Shown here: piece by piece, positions 45,870 to 54,223 of the stretch
How the letters are laid out: each line of letters begins with the position of its first letter
Position numbering within the stretch: position 1 is the first letter of the stretch
NCBI RefSeq assembly: GCF_022815725.1
Contig: NZ_JALGRF010000003.1
Location: 1 to 64,000 of the forward strand
Source of the DNA: Streptomyces sp. APSN-46.1
Lineage (GTDB): Bacteria > Actinomycetota > Actinomycetes > Streptomycetales > Streptomycetaceae
Reading direction: 5' to 3'
Length of the DNA stretch: 64,000 nt
Translations under genes and position numbers: made by a program
Notes under the pieces: model-generated
Told to the model about the DNA's origin: nothing
Seen by the model: only the letters and a program-made list of their open reading frames with translations
The model's database searches: none

Positions 45870-47126
45870 GTGATAATCAGCCCCACCCGACTGGTCTCCG
45901 CCCGGACCCGAGCCGCCGCACTGCTCGCCCTCCCGCTGAGCCTCTCGCTCGTGGCGTGCGGCCCCTTCGGCGACCCGACGGCGGAGTCGGGCGACGGGGC
46001 AGGGGCCGGCGCCAAGGGAAGCCCGGGCCGTTCGTTCAGCGTCGCCGCCGCCGGCGACATCCTGATCCACCCCCAGCTGACCGACCAGGCCGCCCGGGAC
46101 GCCAAGGCGGCCGGGCACAAGGGCTACGACTTCGACCGGATCCTGGCCGGGGTCAAGCCGGTCATCAGCAAGGCGGACCTCGGGATCTGCCACATGGAGC
46201 CCGTACTCGGCCGGCCGAACGGCCCCTTCCAGACGTACCCCGATTTCCTCGTGCCGCCGCAGATAGCCAAGACGATCAAGAACGTCGGCTACGACACCTG
46301 CTCGACGGCCTCCAACCACACCCTCGACCACGGCGAGGACGGCGTCCGCAACACCCTGGACACCCTGGACCGGGAAGGCCTCAAGCACACCGGCTCCGCC
46401 CGCGACCAGGCCGAGGCCGACAAGCCGCTGATCCTGGACGTCAAGGGCGTGAAGGTCGCCCAGATCTCCTTCGCCTTCGGCTTCAACGGGCGCGAGGTCC
46501 CCCAGGACAAGCCCTGGATGGCCAACCTCATCGGCTTCAAGGACATCGCCGCCGCCGAGAAGAAGGCCCGCGCGGCCGGCGCCGAGGTGGTGATCCTCTC
46601 CATCCACTGGGGCCGTGAGCACCAGCCCAACCCGAGCAACCCGCAGTTGCAGCTGGCCCGCCGGATCGCCAAGGAGACCGGGATCGACCTGGTCATCGGC
46701 CACCACGCGCACGTCGTGCAGCCGATGGAGAAGGTCGGGGGCACCTGGGTGGCCTACGGGCTGGGCAACCAGCTCGCCCGCCACGACGTGCCCACCGGTC
46801 TGACCGAGGAGGGCGCCATCGGCTGGTTCGACTTCACGGAGAAGAACGGCGCGTGGGAGGTGCGGGCCCGGTTCGTGCCGACCTTCACCGACATCCCGCC
46901 GGACCCCGAGAGCACCCCGGGGGCGGACGCGCCCGCCGGGGGCGACGCCAAGCCGGTGCGCGACCACCGCCTGGTCAACGTGGCCGAGGCCCTGCGCGAC
47001 GACAAGAACCTGCTGCCCGAGCAGAAGGCCCGCTACCGGCTGGCCTTCGAGCGCACCCAGGGCACCATGCTCAACCGCGGCGCCGCCAAGGACGGGCTGC
47101 GGCCCTTGCAGGACCTGCCCGACTGA
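45870..47126 (+). CDS. CapA/PgsA-like lipoprotein of poly-gamma-glutamate synthesis
   Basis: A metallophosphoesterase-like CapA family protein of 418 residues from a GTG start (a TTG at 45852 adds six). The signal peptide ends in the lipobox SLVACG, so it is lipid-anchored outside. The CapA core has FSVAAAGDILIHPQLTDQAA, ICHMEPVL in place of the usual NLE motif, STASNHTLDHGEDG, VILSIHWGREHQPNPSNPQL and LVIGHHAHVVQPMEKVGGTW. In Bacillus, PgsA/CapA is needed for synthesis or export of poly-gamma-glutamate. It opens a run of genes with pgsB- and pgsC-like members. Confidence 0.88.
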   Translation: MIISPTRLVSARTRAAALLALPLSLSLVACGPFGDPTAESGDGAGAGAKGSPGRSFSVAAAGDILIHPQLTDQAARDAKAAGHKGYDFDRILAGVKPVISKADLGICHMEPVLGRPNGPFQTYPDFLVPPQIAKTIKNVGYDTCSTASNHTLDHGEDGVRNTLDTLDREGLKHTGSARDQAEADKPLILDVKGVKVAQISFAFGFNGREVPQDKPWMANLIGFKDIAAAEKKARAAGAEVVILSIHWGREHQPNPSNPQLQLARRIAKETGIDLVIGHHAHVVQPMEKVGGTWVAYGLGNQLARHDVPTGLTEEGAIGWFDFTEKNGAWEVRARFVPTFTDIPPDPESTPGADAPAGGDAKPVRDHRLVNVAEALRDDKNLLPEQKARYRLAFERTQGTMLNRGAAKDGLRPLQDLPD

Positions 47127-47240
47127 CGCCGCGCCGGGCACACCGCATCGCACCACGCCGCACCGCGCACCGCACCGCACACGTCACCGCATCGCCGCTA
47201 CGCATCCCCGATTCCCGCGTCCAGGAGAGGAGCCCCCGCT

Positions 47241-49559
47241 GTGGCCGCATCGCGCAAGACGCGGCGGCGCAAGGCCCGCCGCAGGGCCGACATGTCGCTG
47301 CTCGGTGGCATCAGGCCGCCGATCACCGTGCTGTCGGTGCTGCTGCTCGCCCTCGCCGGGTTCACGGCCCTGAGCCTGGGCAGCGTCCGCGAGGACAGAC
47401 TGCCCGCGGCCGTGCTCACCTCGCAGCAGCACTTCGCCGAGGACGGCGCGATCGCACTGCGCGCCTCCCTCGACGAGAGCGTCACCGACCTCAACCGGTC
47501 CGCGGCCCTGTTCTCCACCGGGAAGCCGGTGGCCCCGGACGCCGTCCTCGACCGGATCGGCAGCGTCTACCAGAAGTGGCGCGGCACCGCCGTCGTCGAG
47601 ATCAGCTCCGGCCGGCTGCTCGCCGCCCGCGGCGAGAACCTCCCGCTGACCGCCATCGACCGCGCCAAGCTCTCCGGCGAAGGCGGCCTGGCCCCCCGGA
47701 TGGTCAAGCTGGCCAATGGCGAGACCCGTCTGCTGACGCTCTCCCTGCTGTCCTGGCAGGGCCAGCCCCAGCAGCTGCTCGTCGCCTCCAGCAGCCTGCG
47801 CTTCCCCGGCATCAGCCTCGGCAACTTCCGGGCCATCGCCGTCGTCGGGCCCGACGGCTCCGTGCTCAGCAACGACGGCATCCCCGAGCCCGAGATGGTG
47901 CTCACCGACCTCCAGCGCGCCGACGTCAAACGCGACACCAAGCAGCTGGCCTCCTTCGCCAAAACCGCCGCCGAGCGGGCCGAGGCGCACCCCCTGAGCA
48001 CGAAGGAGCCCGGCTCCGGCGGCTTCCTCGGAGTCAGCGGCAGCCTGATGGGCGGCGAGTGGGCAGGCGAACGCGCCGCCGCCGGCTACGCACGCCTGGC
48101 CGGCCCGGAACCGGGCGTCGGAACCGGCGCCACCAGCCTGGAACTGACCGTCGTCGCCATGGTCAACGTCGCGGAGAGCGCCGAGCGCACCTCGGACGCC
48201 TTCGCCGGGCTGGTCCTGGCCGGCGCCCTGCTGCTGGTCGGCGCCCTGGTCATCGCGCTGCTGATCGGCACCGTGCAGCGCCCGCTGATCGCCCTGTTCC
48301 TGGAGAGCCGCCGGCTCACCCGCGGCGACCTGACCCGGCGCGTCACCGTCCCCCGGGGCGGCGAGGCCGCCCGGATCGGGACCGCGCTGGAGCGGCTGCG
48401 CCGCCAGCTGCTCGACGAATCGGGCGACGAGGCCGCCGCCGCCCCGCGCCGCCGCGGCGGACGACTCCGGCGTACGGGCGCCCGTACGCTCGTCGCCCTG
48501 TGCGGGGTGCTGCTGCTGGCCTGGTGCGTCCCCCTGGGGCTGCTCGTCAACCGGGCCGGGGACGAGGTCGTCGTCCCCCAGCAGCTGGTCAACGACCAGC
48601 GGGAGCGCACCGACACCCTCAACGACCGGATCCGGCGCGCGCTCAACGAGGGCCACGCCGACCTGCTCTCCGTGGCCTCGCTGATGGGCGAGGACACCGG
48701 CGCGCCGCACATGCGCACCGTCCTGGAGCGCACCCTCCACGAACACCTGCGCTACCAGTCCCTCTACGTGCTCGACGCCAACGGCAAGATCCTCGCCCGG
48801 GCGGGCGACGACCCGCAGGCCGCCGACGGCAAGGGCCCCCGCGAAGAACCGATCGCCCTTCACGACGGCGCCAAGGAGCCGGTCGTCATCGCGACGGCCC
48901 AGATACCCGACCGGGACGGCACGGCGATCGTCGGCGAGTTCCGCATCGACTTCCTCAACTCCCTGCTCAAGCGGCCGGGTCTCGGCGAGATCCGGGTGGT
49001 GGACTCCAAGCACCGGGTCATCGCCTCCAACAGCGGCTACCGGGCGTTCGAGAAGCTCGACGACGAGCGGCTCGACGCCCTCGTCGAGGGCTCCGCCCTC
49101 AAGGTCGGCATGTCCCCCCGGCCCGGCAGCATCCTCTACCGCAGCGGCGGCGACCACGTCATCGCGGCCGCGGCCCCGTTCGTCGGCGGCGGCGCCGCCA
49201 AGCCCTTGGACTGGACCGTGGTCAGCTGGCAGTCCGCCAAGGGCCTGGCCATCCACGAGTACAGCCTGCAGAACCGCACCGTCCTCGCCGGCCTGCTCGG
49301 CCTCGCGGTCGGCGCGGCCAGCCTGGGCTGGCTCGTGATCATCGTGGTCGGCCCGCTCCGCGAACTCGCCCGGCGCGCCGAGGCGCTCGCCGACGGCGAC
49401 CGGCGCACGGTGCTCTACCCGCGCCACCACGACGAGGTGGGCGCCGTGACGCGGAGCCTGGAAATCATCCGGCAGCAGCTCCAGCAGCAACAGCAGCAGC
49501 GCAGTAAGCAGGCCGAGGCGGGCGGGCAGTCGTCCGCCGCCCCAGCCGGAAGGAACTGA
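47241..49559 (+). CDS. Membrane protein with two sensor-HAMP modules and no output domain
   Basis: A 772-residue protein with a GTG start preceded by GAGAGGAG. A basic N-terminus leads to membrane helix 1 (near 28-48), an outer domain to about 310, helix 2 (LVLAGALLLVGALVIALLIG) and a HAMP segment (RRLTRGDLTRRVTVPRGGEA). The plan then repeats: helix 3 (TLVALCGVLLLAWCVPLGLL), a second outer domain with Cache/PAS-like strands (SLYVLDANGKILARAGDD, VVDSKHRVIASNSGY), helix 4 and a second HAMP (LARRAEALADGDRRTVLYPR). It ends in a coiled Gln-rich tail. No kinase, cyclase or methyl-accepting domain follows. Its place between capA and pgsB-like genes suggests it senses the envelope or the polymer. Confidence 0.85.
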   Translation: MAASRKTRRRKARRRADMSLLGGIRPPITVLSVLLLALAGFTALSLGSVREDRLPAAVLTSQQHFAEDGAIALRASLDESVTDLNRSAALFSTGKPVAPDAVLDRIGSVYQKWRGTAVVEISSGRLLAARGENLPLTAIDRAKLSGEGGLAPRMVKLANGETRLLTLSLLSWQGQPQQLLVASSSLRFPGISLGNFRAIAVVGPDGSVLSNDGIPEPEMVLTDLQRADVKRDTKQLASFAKTAAERAEAHPLSTKEPGSGGFLGVSGSLMGGEWAGERAAAGYARLAGPEPGVGTGATSLELTVVAMVNVAESAERTSDAFAGLVLAGALLLVGALVIALLIGTVQRPLIALFLESRRLTRGDLTRRVTVPRGGEAARIGTALERLRRQLLDESGDEAAAAPRRRGGRLRRTGARTLVALCGVLLLAWCVPLGLLVNRAGDEVVVPQQLVNDQRERTDTLNDRIRRALNEGHADLLSVASLMGEDTGAPHMRTVLERTLHEHLRYQSLYVLDANGKILARAGDDPQAADGKGPREEPIALHDGAKEPVVIATAQIPDRDGTAIVGEFRIDFLNSLLKRPGLGEIRVVDSKHRVIASNSGYRAFEKLDDERLDALVEGSALKVGMSPRPGSILYRSGGDHVIAAAAPFVGGGAAKPLDWTVVSWQSAKGLAIHEYSLQNRTVLAGLLGLAVGAASLGWLVIIVVGPLRELARRAEALADGDRRTVLYPRHHDEVGAVTRSLEIIRQQLQQQQQQRSKQAEAGGQSSAAPAGRN

Positions 49560-49564
49560 TCCCC

Positions 49565-51418
49565 GTGCTCTTCCTCTACTGCGTGCTGCTCGTCTGCTGC
49601 GCGATCATGCTGGTTGCCGGCATCGTCGAGCAGCGCCGGCACTTCGCCAGCCTCGACCAGATACCGAACCGGGTGCTGGTCAACGGCATCCGCGGAAAGA
49701 GCTCGATCACCCGGCTGTGCGCGGGCGCGCTGCGCGGCGGCGGGCTGACCACGGTCGCGAAGACCACGGGCACGGCGGCCCGGTTCATCCACCCCGACGC
49801 CACCGAGGAACCCGTCTACCGCAAGTTCGGGATCGCCAACGTCGTCGAGCAGATCGGCATCGTGCGGCGCGCCGCCGCCTACCGGCCGGACGCGCTGGTC
49901 ATGGAGTGCATGGCGGTCATGCCGGCACTCCAGGAGATCAACCAGTCCAAGCTGATCCAGTCGACGATCGGCGTGCTGTGCAACGTCCGTGAGGACCACG
50001 TCGCCGAGATGGGCCCGACGCTGGACGACATCGCGCGGTCCCTTTCGCGCTCGATGCCGTACGGCGGGATCTGCGTCACCGCCGAGAAGGAGCGTTTCGC
50101 CGTCCTCCAGGAGGAGGCCGACGCCCGGGACTGCCAACTCCTGTACGCGGACCCCGACACGGTCAGCGACGAGGAGCTGCGCGGGTTCAGCTGGTTCACC
50201 TTCAAGGAGAACGTGGCCATCGCGCTCACCGTCGCCGAACTCCTCGGCATCGACCGGGCCACCGCCCTCCAGGGCATGTACGACGCCCCGCCGGACCCGG
50301 GCGTGCTGTCGGTCGAGCGGTACCTGGCCCCCGGCGGGAAGCGGCTGCGCTTCGCCAACGTGTTCGCGGCGAACGACCCCGAGTCGACGCTGATGAACAT
50401 CAACCAGCTGCTGGACCTCGGGGCGGTGGACCGCCCGCTGAACGTGGTGATCAACTGTCGGCCCGACCGGGTCGAGCGCAACGGGCAGATGGGCGCGATC
50501 ATCCCGGAACTGCGGCCCGACAAGGTGTTCGTGATCGGGCATCCGGCCCGCAGCGCCATCGACGCGATCCCGGCCGAGTGGCGCGACCGCGCCGTGGACC
50601 TGGGCGGCGACCACCGCGACGGCGAGGAGTTCCTGCACGAGCTGCTCGGCCACCTCGGGGCCAGCTCCTCGCTCGTGGCGATCGGCAACATCCACGGCCA
50701 GGGCGAGGTCCTCCTGGACCACCTCGCGGACCTCCCACCGGACGAGTCGGCCCCGACACCCGACACCACCCCGCCCCCGACGCCCCCGATGTCCACCCGC
50801 CCCCTGGCCCCGTACGCGGCGGACCCGCACGCGGCCGACCCGCACGCCGCGGACCGCTACGGCGCGGACCCGTACGCCGGGGACCGCTACGGCGCGGACC
50901 CGTACGCCGGGGACCGCTACGGCGCGGACCCCTACCCCAGGGATCCGTACGCCGGGGACCCCTACCCCGGGGATCCGTACGCCGGAGATCCCTATGCGGC
51001 GGACCGGTACGTGGGCGCCGGGTACACGGGCGCCCCCTACGCAGGCGCCCCACACGGGGCCGCACCCCAGACCCCCGCCCCATACCCGGGTGTCCCGGAC
51101 CGAGGTGCGCCTCACGCGGGCGCCCCCTACGCAGGCACCCCACACGGGGCCGCACCCCAGACCCCCGCCCCGTACCCGGGTGTCCCGGACGGAGGTGCGC
51201 CTCACGCGGGTGCCCCCTACCCGGGTGTCCCCAACGGGGTCGTACCGCAGGGCCGCGCAGGCGATCGGCCGGCGGGCCCGGTGGATCCCCTCGGGATCGC
51301 CGCCGCCACTCCCGTACCGGCCTGGCCGCAGCCGCAACCGCAACCGCAGCCGCAGCCGCCGCAGGTCCACCCGTTCCCCCGGCAGGGGCACCGGCAGAAC
51401 CCAGGAGAACCCCGTTGA
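49565..51418 (+). CDS. pgsB: PgsB/CapB-like poly-gamma-glutamate ligase with repetitive C-terminal tail
   Basis: A Mur-ligase-like amide ligase. The first 395 residues match PgsB: an N-terminal membrane helix (LLVCCAIMLVAGIVEQRRHF), the ATP-binding loop VLVNGIRGKSSITRLCAGAL, MECMAVMPALQEINQSKLIQ, GVLCNVREDHVAEMGPTLDD and FAANDPESTLMNINQLLDLG. The remaining 220 residues are an unusual Pro-Tyr-Gly-Asp-rich tail with three DRYGADPYAG-type units and two 30-residue units (PYAGAPHGAAPQTPAPYPGV start). The GTG start lies five bases after the previous stop, with AAGGA in good position. Linkage of glutamate through its gamma carboxyl is inferred from PgsB. Confidence 0.88.
   Translation: MLFLYCVLLVCCAIMLVAGIVEQRRHFASLDQIPNRVLVNGIRGKSSITRLCAGALRGGGLTTVAKTTGTAARFIHPDATEEPVYRKFGIANVVEQIGIVRRAAAYRPDALVMECMAVMPALQEINQSKLIQSTIGVLCNVREDHVAEMGPTLDDIARSLSRSMPYGGICVTAEKERFAVLQEEADARDCQLLYADPDTVSDEELRGFSWFTFKENVAIALTVAELLGIDRATALQGMYDAPPDPGVLSVERYLAPGGKRLRFANVFAANDPESTLMNINQLLDLGAVDRPLNVVINCRPDRVERNGQMGAIIPELRPDKVFVIGHPARSAIDAIPAEWRDRAVDLGGDHRDGEEFLHELLGHLGASSSLVAIGNIHGQGEVLLDHLADLPPDESAPTPDTTPPPTPPMSTRPLAPYAADPHAADPHAADRYGADPYAGDRYGADPYAGDRYGADPYPRDPYAGDPYPGDPYAGDPYAADRYVGAGYTGAPYAGAPHGAAPQTPAPYPGVPDRGAPHAGAPYAGTPHGAAPQTPAPYPGVPDGGAPHAGAPYPGVPNGVVPQGRAGDRPAGPVDPLGIAAATPVPAWPQPQPQPQPQPPQVHPFPRQGHRQNPGEPR
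50851..50940 (+). repeat. Three 30-bp units encoding the first repeat block of the PgsB tail
   Basis: Units at 50851-50880 and 50881-50910 are identical, starting GGACCGCTACGGCGCGGACC. The unit at 50911-50940 is diverged near its end. They encode DRYGADPYAG-like decapeptides. Confidence 0.9.
51031..51210 (+). repeat. Two 90-bp units encoding the second repeat block of the PgsB tail
   Basis: CGCCCCCTACGCAGG starts the units at 51031 and 51121, and a partial third begins near 51211. Each encodes about 30 residues rich in Pro, Ala, Gly and His. A recent in-frame duplication is likely. Confidence 0.9.
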
Positions 51419-51897
51419 TCCCCGCCGTCCTCACCCCCGAGATCGCCGCGATCGGCATCGCGCTGGGCCTGCTGTTCTCGCTCGTCTGCTACCTCACGAC
51501 CAACCTCTCCCCCGGCGGAATGATCACCCCCGGCTGGCTGGCGCTGACCCTGCTGGAGGACCTCCAGCGCGCCGCCCTCGTCGTCGGCGTGACCGTGATG
51601 ACGTACGTGCTGACGCTGGTCGTCCAGCGCTTCGTGATCCTCTACGGCAAGCGGCTGTTCGCGGCCGTCGTGCTGCTCGGCGTCCTGCTCCAGGCCACCG
51701 TGGTGATCGTGCTCCAGATGGAGTTCCCGCTCCTCTACGCCAACCAGACCCTCGGCTTCATCGTGCCCGGCCTGATCGCGTACCAGCTGGTCCGCCAGCC
51801 CAAGGGCGCCACCCTGCTCGCCACCGGCAGCGCCACGCTCATGACCTACGTCGTGCTGACCGCCGGCATCCTGCTCGGCGCCATGCCGGCCGCCTGA
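51415..51897 (+). CDS. pgsC: PgsC/CapC-like membrane protein
   Basis: A 160-residue protein with about five membrane helices. The TTG start overlaps the pgsB-like stop in TTGA and has AGGAG seven bases upstream. Segments resemble PgsC: ALGLLFSLVCYLTTNLSPGG near the N-terminus, MITPGWLAL, GVTVMTYVLTLVVQRFVILY, GKRLFAAVVLLGVLLQATVV and LGFIVPGLIAYQLVRQPKGA. In Bacillus PgsC forms the membrane complex with PgsB. The pairing of the two genes is the strongest evidence for the pathway. Confidence 0.88.
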   Translation: MIPAVLTPEIAAIGIALGLLFSLVCYLTTNLSPGGMITPGWLALTLLEDLQRAALVVGVTVMTYVLTLVVQRFVILYGKRLFAAVVLLGVLLQATVVIVLQMEFPLLYANQTLGFIVPGLIAYQLVRQPKGATLLATGSATLMTYVVLTAGILLGAMPAA

Positions 51898-51961
51898 GCC
51901 CGTCCCGTCCCTACCCGCCCCGCCCCACCCCGCCCCCCTCCAACCGCCCGGAGCACCCCGC

Positions 51962-53041
51962 ATGACCGCCAAGCCGAAGAGCCGCATCCGCCCCGCGCTG
52001 CACGCCGTCACCGTGGTCACGCTGCTGGCCGCGAGCGGCTACCTCACGTACGCGCTGCGCGTCGAGGAGCAGGCCAAGGCGCCCGCCGTCCAGGTGGTCG
52101 ACGACAAGAACATCGCGGCGGGCCTCAAGGCGGGCGAGGCGGACGCCCAGCAGTGGGAACGCCTCAAGGGCCCCGACCGCTCGGTGATGCGCGACGGCCA
52201 CGGCCAGGTGCTGGCCACCTTCACCGACGGCGCCCGGACGGCCACCCTCACCGGACCGAGCCGCACCTTCACCGAGCCCGCCAACACCAAGACCCGCGTC
52301 GTGACCGAGAACTGGGTCCGCCTCATGCCCGAACCCTGGAAGCAAGGCGCGGAGAACGAGAAGTGGTTCAAGGAGTGGTTCAAGAAGTACTTCGGGAGCC
52401 AGGAGGACGACGTCTTCGCGATGGCGTTCCAGTACGGAGACCAGGCCCCGGTGAAGAAGGACGCGCAGGGCGTCGCGTACGCGGGCGACGCCTCCTTCGG
52501 CCCGATCAACCCCAACGGCTCCGAGGGCAACGACCTGCGCCTCGAACAGTCGGACTTCTACGACTACCTCGGCACCCCGTACACCTTCCGCAACGGCACC
52601 AAGAAGCAGGCCCAGACCGCCCGCTACCGCTCCATGGACTGCTCCGGTTTCATCCGCACCGTCTTCGGATACCGGGCCCGCTACCCCCTCATGCCCGACG
52701 ACAAGCCGGGCGCCGGCCTGCCGCGCACCGCGAACGGGATGGCCCGCTCCGCCCTGGGCGCGGACGTCCTCCCGCTCAAGGGGATCGGCCCGGAGGACCG
52801 GCCCACCGCAATCGACGTGATCCAGCCGGGCGACCTGCTGTTCTTCAAGCTCGACGCGCGCACCAACGACCGCCTCGACCACACCGGCATCTACCTCGGC
52901 ACCGACACCGACGGCCACAAGATCTTCATCTCCAGCCGGGAAGAGGCCAACGGCCCCACCATCGGCGACAAGGGCGGCACCTCGCGGCTCGACGGCAACG
53001 GCTACTACGCGACGACGCTGCGCAGCGCGAAGCGGCTTTGA
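51962..53041 (+). CDS. Exported NlpC/P60-family hydrolase
   Basis: A 359-residue protein with an N-terminal signal or anchor helix (ALHAVTVVTLLAASGYLTYA). GGAG lies eight bases before the ATG. A novel-looking middle region follows (about 60-200, including WFKEWFKKYFGSQEDDVFAM). The catalytic domain has Cys in RYRSMDCSGFIRTVFGYRAR, a His in LDHTGIYLGTDTDGHKIFIS and a polar third position near the C-terminus, with VIQPGDLLFFKLDARTNDRL between. NlpC/P60 enzymes cleave gamma-glutamyl bonds. Bacillus PgdS, which trims poly-gamma-glutamate, belongs to this family. A release or trimming role here is inferred from position. Confidence 0.87.
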   Translation: MTAKPKSRIRPALHAVTVVTLLAASGYLTYALRVEEQAKAPAVQVVDDKNIAAGLKAGEADAQQWERLKGPDRSVMRDGHGQVLATFTDGARTATLTGPSRTFTEPANTKTRVVTENWVRLMPEPWKQGAENEKWFKEWFKKYFGSQEDDVFAMAFQYGDQAPVKKDAQGVAYAGDASFGPINPNGSEGNDLRLEQSDFYDYLGTPYTFRNGTKKQAQTARYRSMDCSGFIRTVFGYRARYPLMPDDKPGAGLPRTANGMARSALGADVLPLKGIGPEDRPTAIDVIQPGDLLFFKLDARTNDRLDHTGIYLGTDTDGHKIFISSREEANGPTIGDKGGTSRLDGNGYYATTLRSAKRL

Positions 53042-53130
53042 TCCTTGACGCGCCCCTCGCACGGCTCGGCCCTGACGGGCCTCCCCGGCTTCGGACCGCT
53101 GTGCCGGACTCCGTCCGGCAGCGGCTGCCC

Positions 53131-54117
53131 CTAGCCGCCCGGCCGCCAGGCCGGGATCCCCACCGGCTGCACCAGCCAGCCGAAGTCCCCGAGCCCGCCG
53201 CGCGCGGTGAGTTCGGCCGCCTCGCCCGCGCCGGCCAGGGCGCGCACGTACGCCGCCGGGTCGGCCGAGGCGAGGGCCAGCGGGGGCCGGCCCCCGCTGA
53301 CGCCGAGGGCGGTGAGCGCCTCGCGCTGGGTCAGCAGGGCCGCGCCCGGTCCCGCGCAGGCGTCCAGTGCCACATGGGCGGTGACATCGCAGCCGCCGTC
53401 CGGGACCGCCGGGACCTCCCGGCCCGCGCGGAAACCGGTGAGCGTGCCGAACGGGGGCCGGGTGTCCCGGGTGTGGGCGTAGTCGACGGCCACGGCCAGA
53501 CCCCGGTCCAGGGTCGCCACCGCCGCCGCCCAGGCCTCGTCACGGGGCCGGCCGATCTCGGCGCGGCCCGCGCCCGGCCACCACCGCTCCAGCCAGGCCA
53601 GGTCCTCGCCTTCCACGGGCCCGCCCCGGCTCTCCGTACCGTCGGGCGCGACCAGGACGTAATGCCCGTCCTCGGCGATGTCCAGCGGTACGTTGTCGAG
53701 CCACTCGTTCGCGAACAGCAGCCCCGTCGTCCGTTCGGGCGGTGCGGCAACCCAGCGGATCCGCGGATCCAGCCCCTCCAGCCCCTCCGGCGCCGCCGCG
53801 CGCTCCACGGCGTACGGGCGCACCCGGGCCGCCGTCTCCGGCTCCAGCGCGGCCAGCACCCCGGCCAGCAGCTCGCCCCGTCCGGCCCCGACGTCCACCA
53901 GGTCCAGCGCGTCCGGACGGCCGAGTTCCGCGTCCACCCACCGCAGCAGCCGGGCCACGGCCCCCGCGTACAGCGACGAGGCGTGCACGGACGTACGGAA
54001 GTGGCCGGCGGGACCCGGCCCGCCGGGGCGCACGTAGAAGCCGCCGGGGCCGTACAGCGCGGCCTCCATCGCCGTCCGCCAGCGGACGGGAACCATGGCT
54101 TCACCCTGAGTGCTCAT
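53131..54117 (-). CDS. SAM-dependent methyltransferase, MidA/NDUFAF7-like
   Basis: A 328-residue protein. The N-terminal FMPVRW-like segment ([20 protein letters not shown] then [16 protein letters not shown]) resembles the MidA (DUF185) family. The SAM-binding motif is [20 protein letters not shown]. Later blocks [20 protein letters not shown] and [20 protein letters not shown], with [12 protein letters not shown], follow the family order. MidA/NDUFAF7 methylates an arginine of a complex I subunit in mitochondria. The solitary nuoD-like gene at 60470 is of interest in that light. The substrate in Streptomyces is not known. Confidence 0.85.
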   Translation of the reverse strand: MSTQGEAMVPVRWRTAMEAALYGPGGFYVRPGGPGPAGHFRTSVHASSLYAGAVARLLRWVDAELGRPDALDLVDVGAGRGELLAGVLAALEPETAARVRPYAVERAAAPEGLEGLDPRIRWVAAPPERTTGLLFANEWLDNVPLDIAEDGHYVLVAPDGTESRGGPVEGEDLAWLERWWPGAGRAEIGRPRDEAWAAAVATLDRGLAVAVDYAHTRDTRPPFGTLTGFRAGREVPAVPDGGCDVTAHVALDACAGPGAALLTQREALTALGVSGGRPPLALASADPAAYVRALAGAGEAAELTARGGLGDFGWLVQPVGIPAWRPGG

Positions 54118-54223
54118 CGCCCCAAGGCTATGCTGCCTCCACCTTGGGGAGTACTTTCCCCGGTGACAGGTTCGGACCTGTGGTTGACTCCAGCACCTAT
54201 CGTCGTTGCCTACTCTGGGTTAC

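Noticed and set aside
46853..49507. An 884-codon plus-strand frame over the CapA and double-HAMP genes
   Set aside because: It is a shadow frame rich in Arg, Gly and Pro. The other frame carries all membrane and HAMP motifs.
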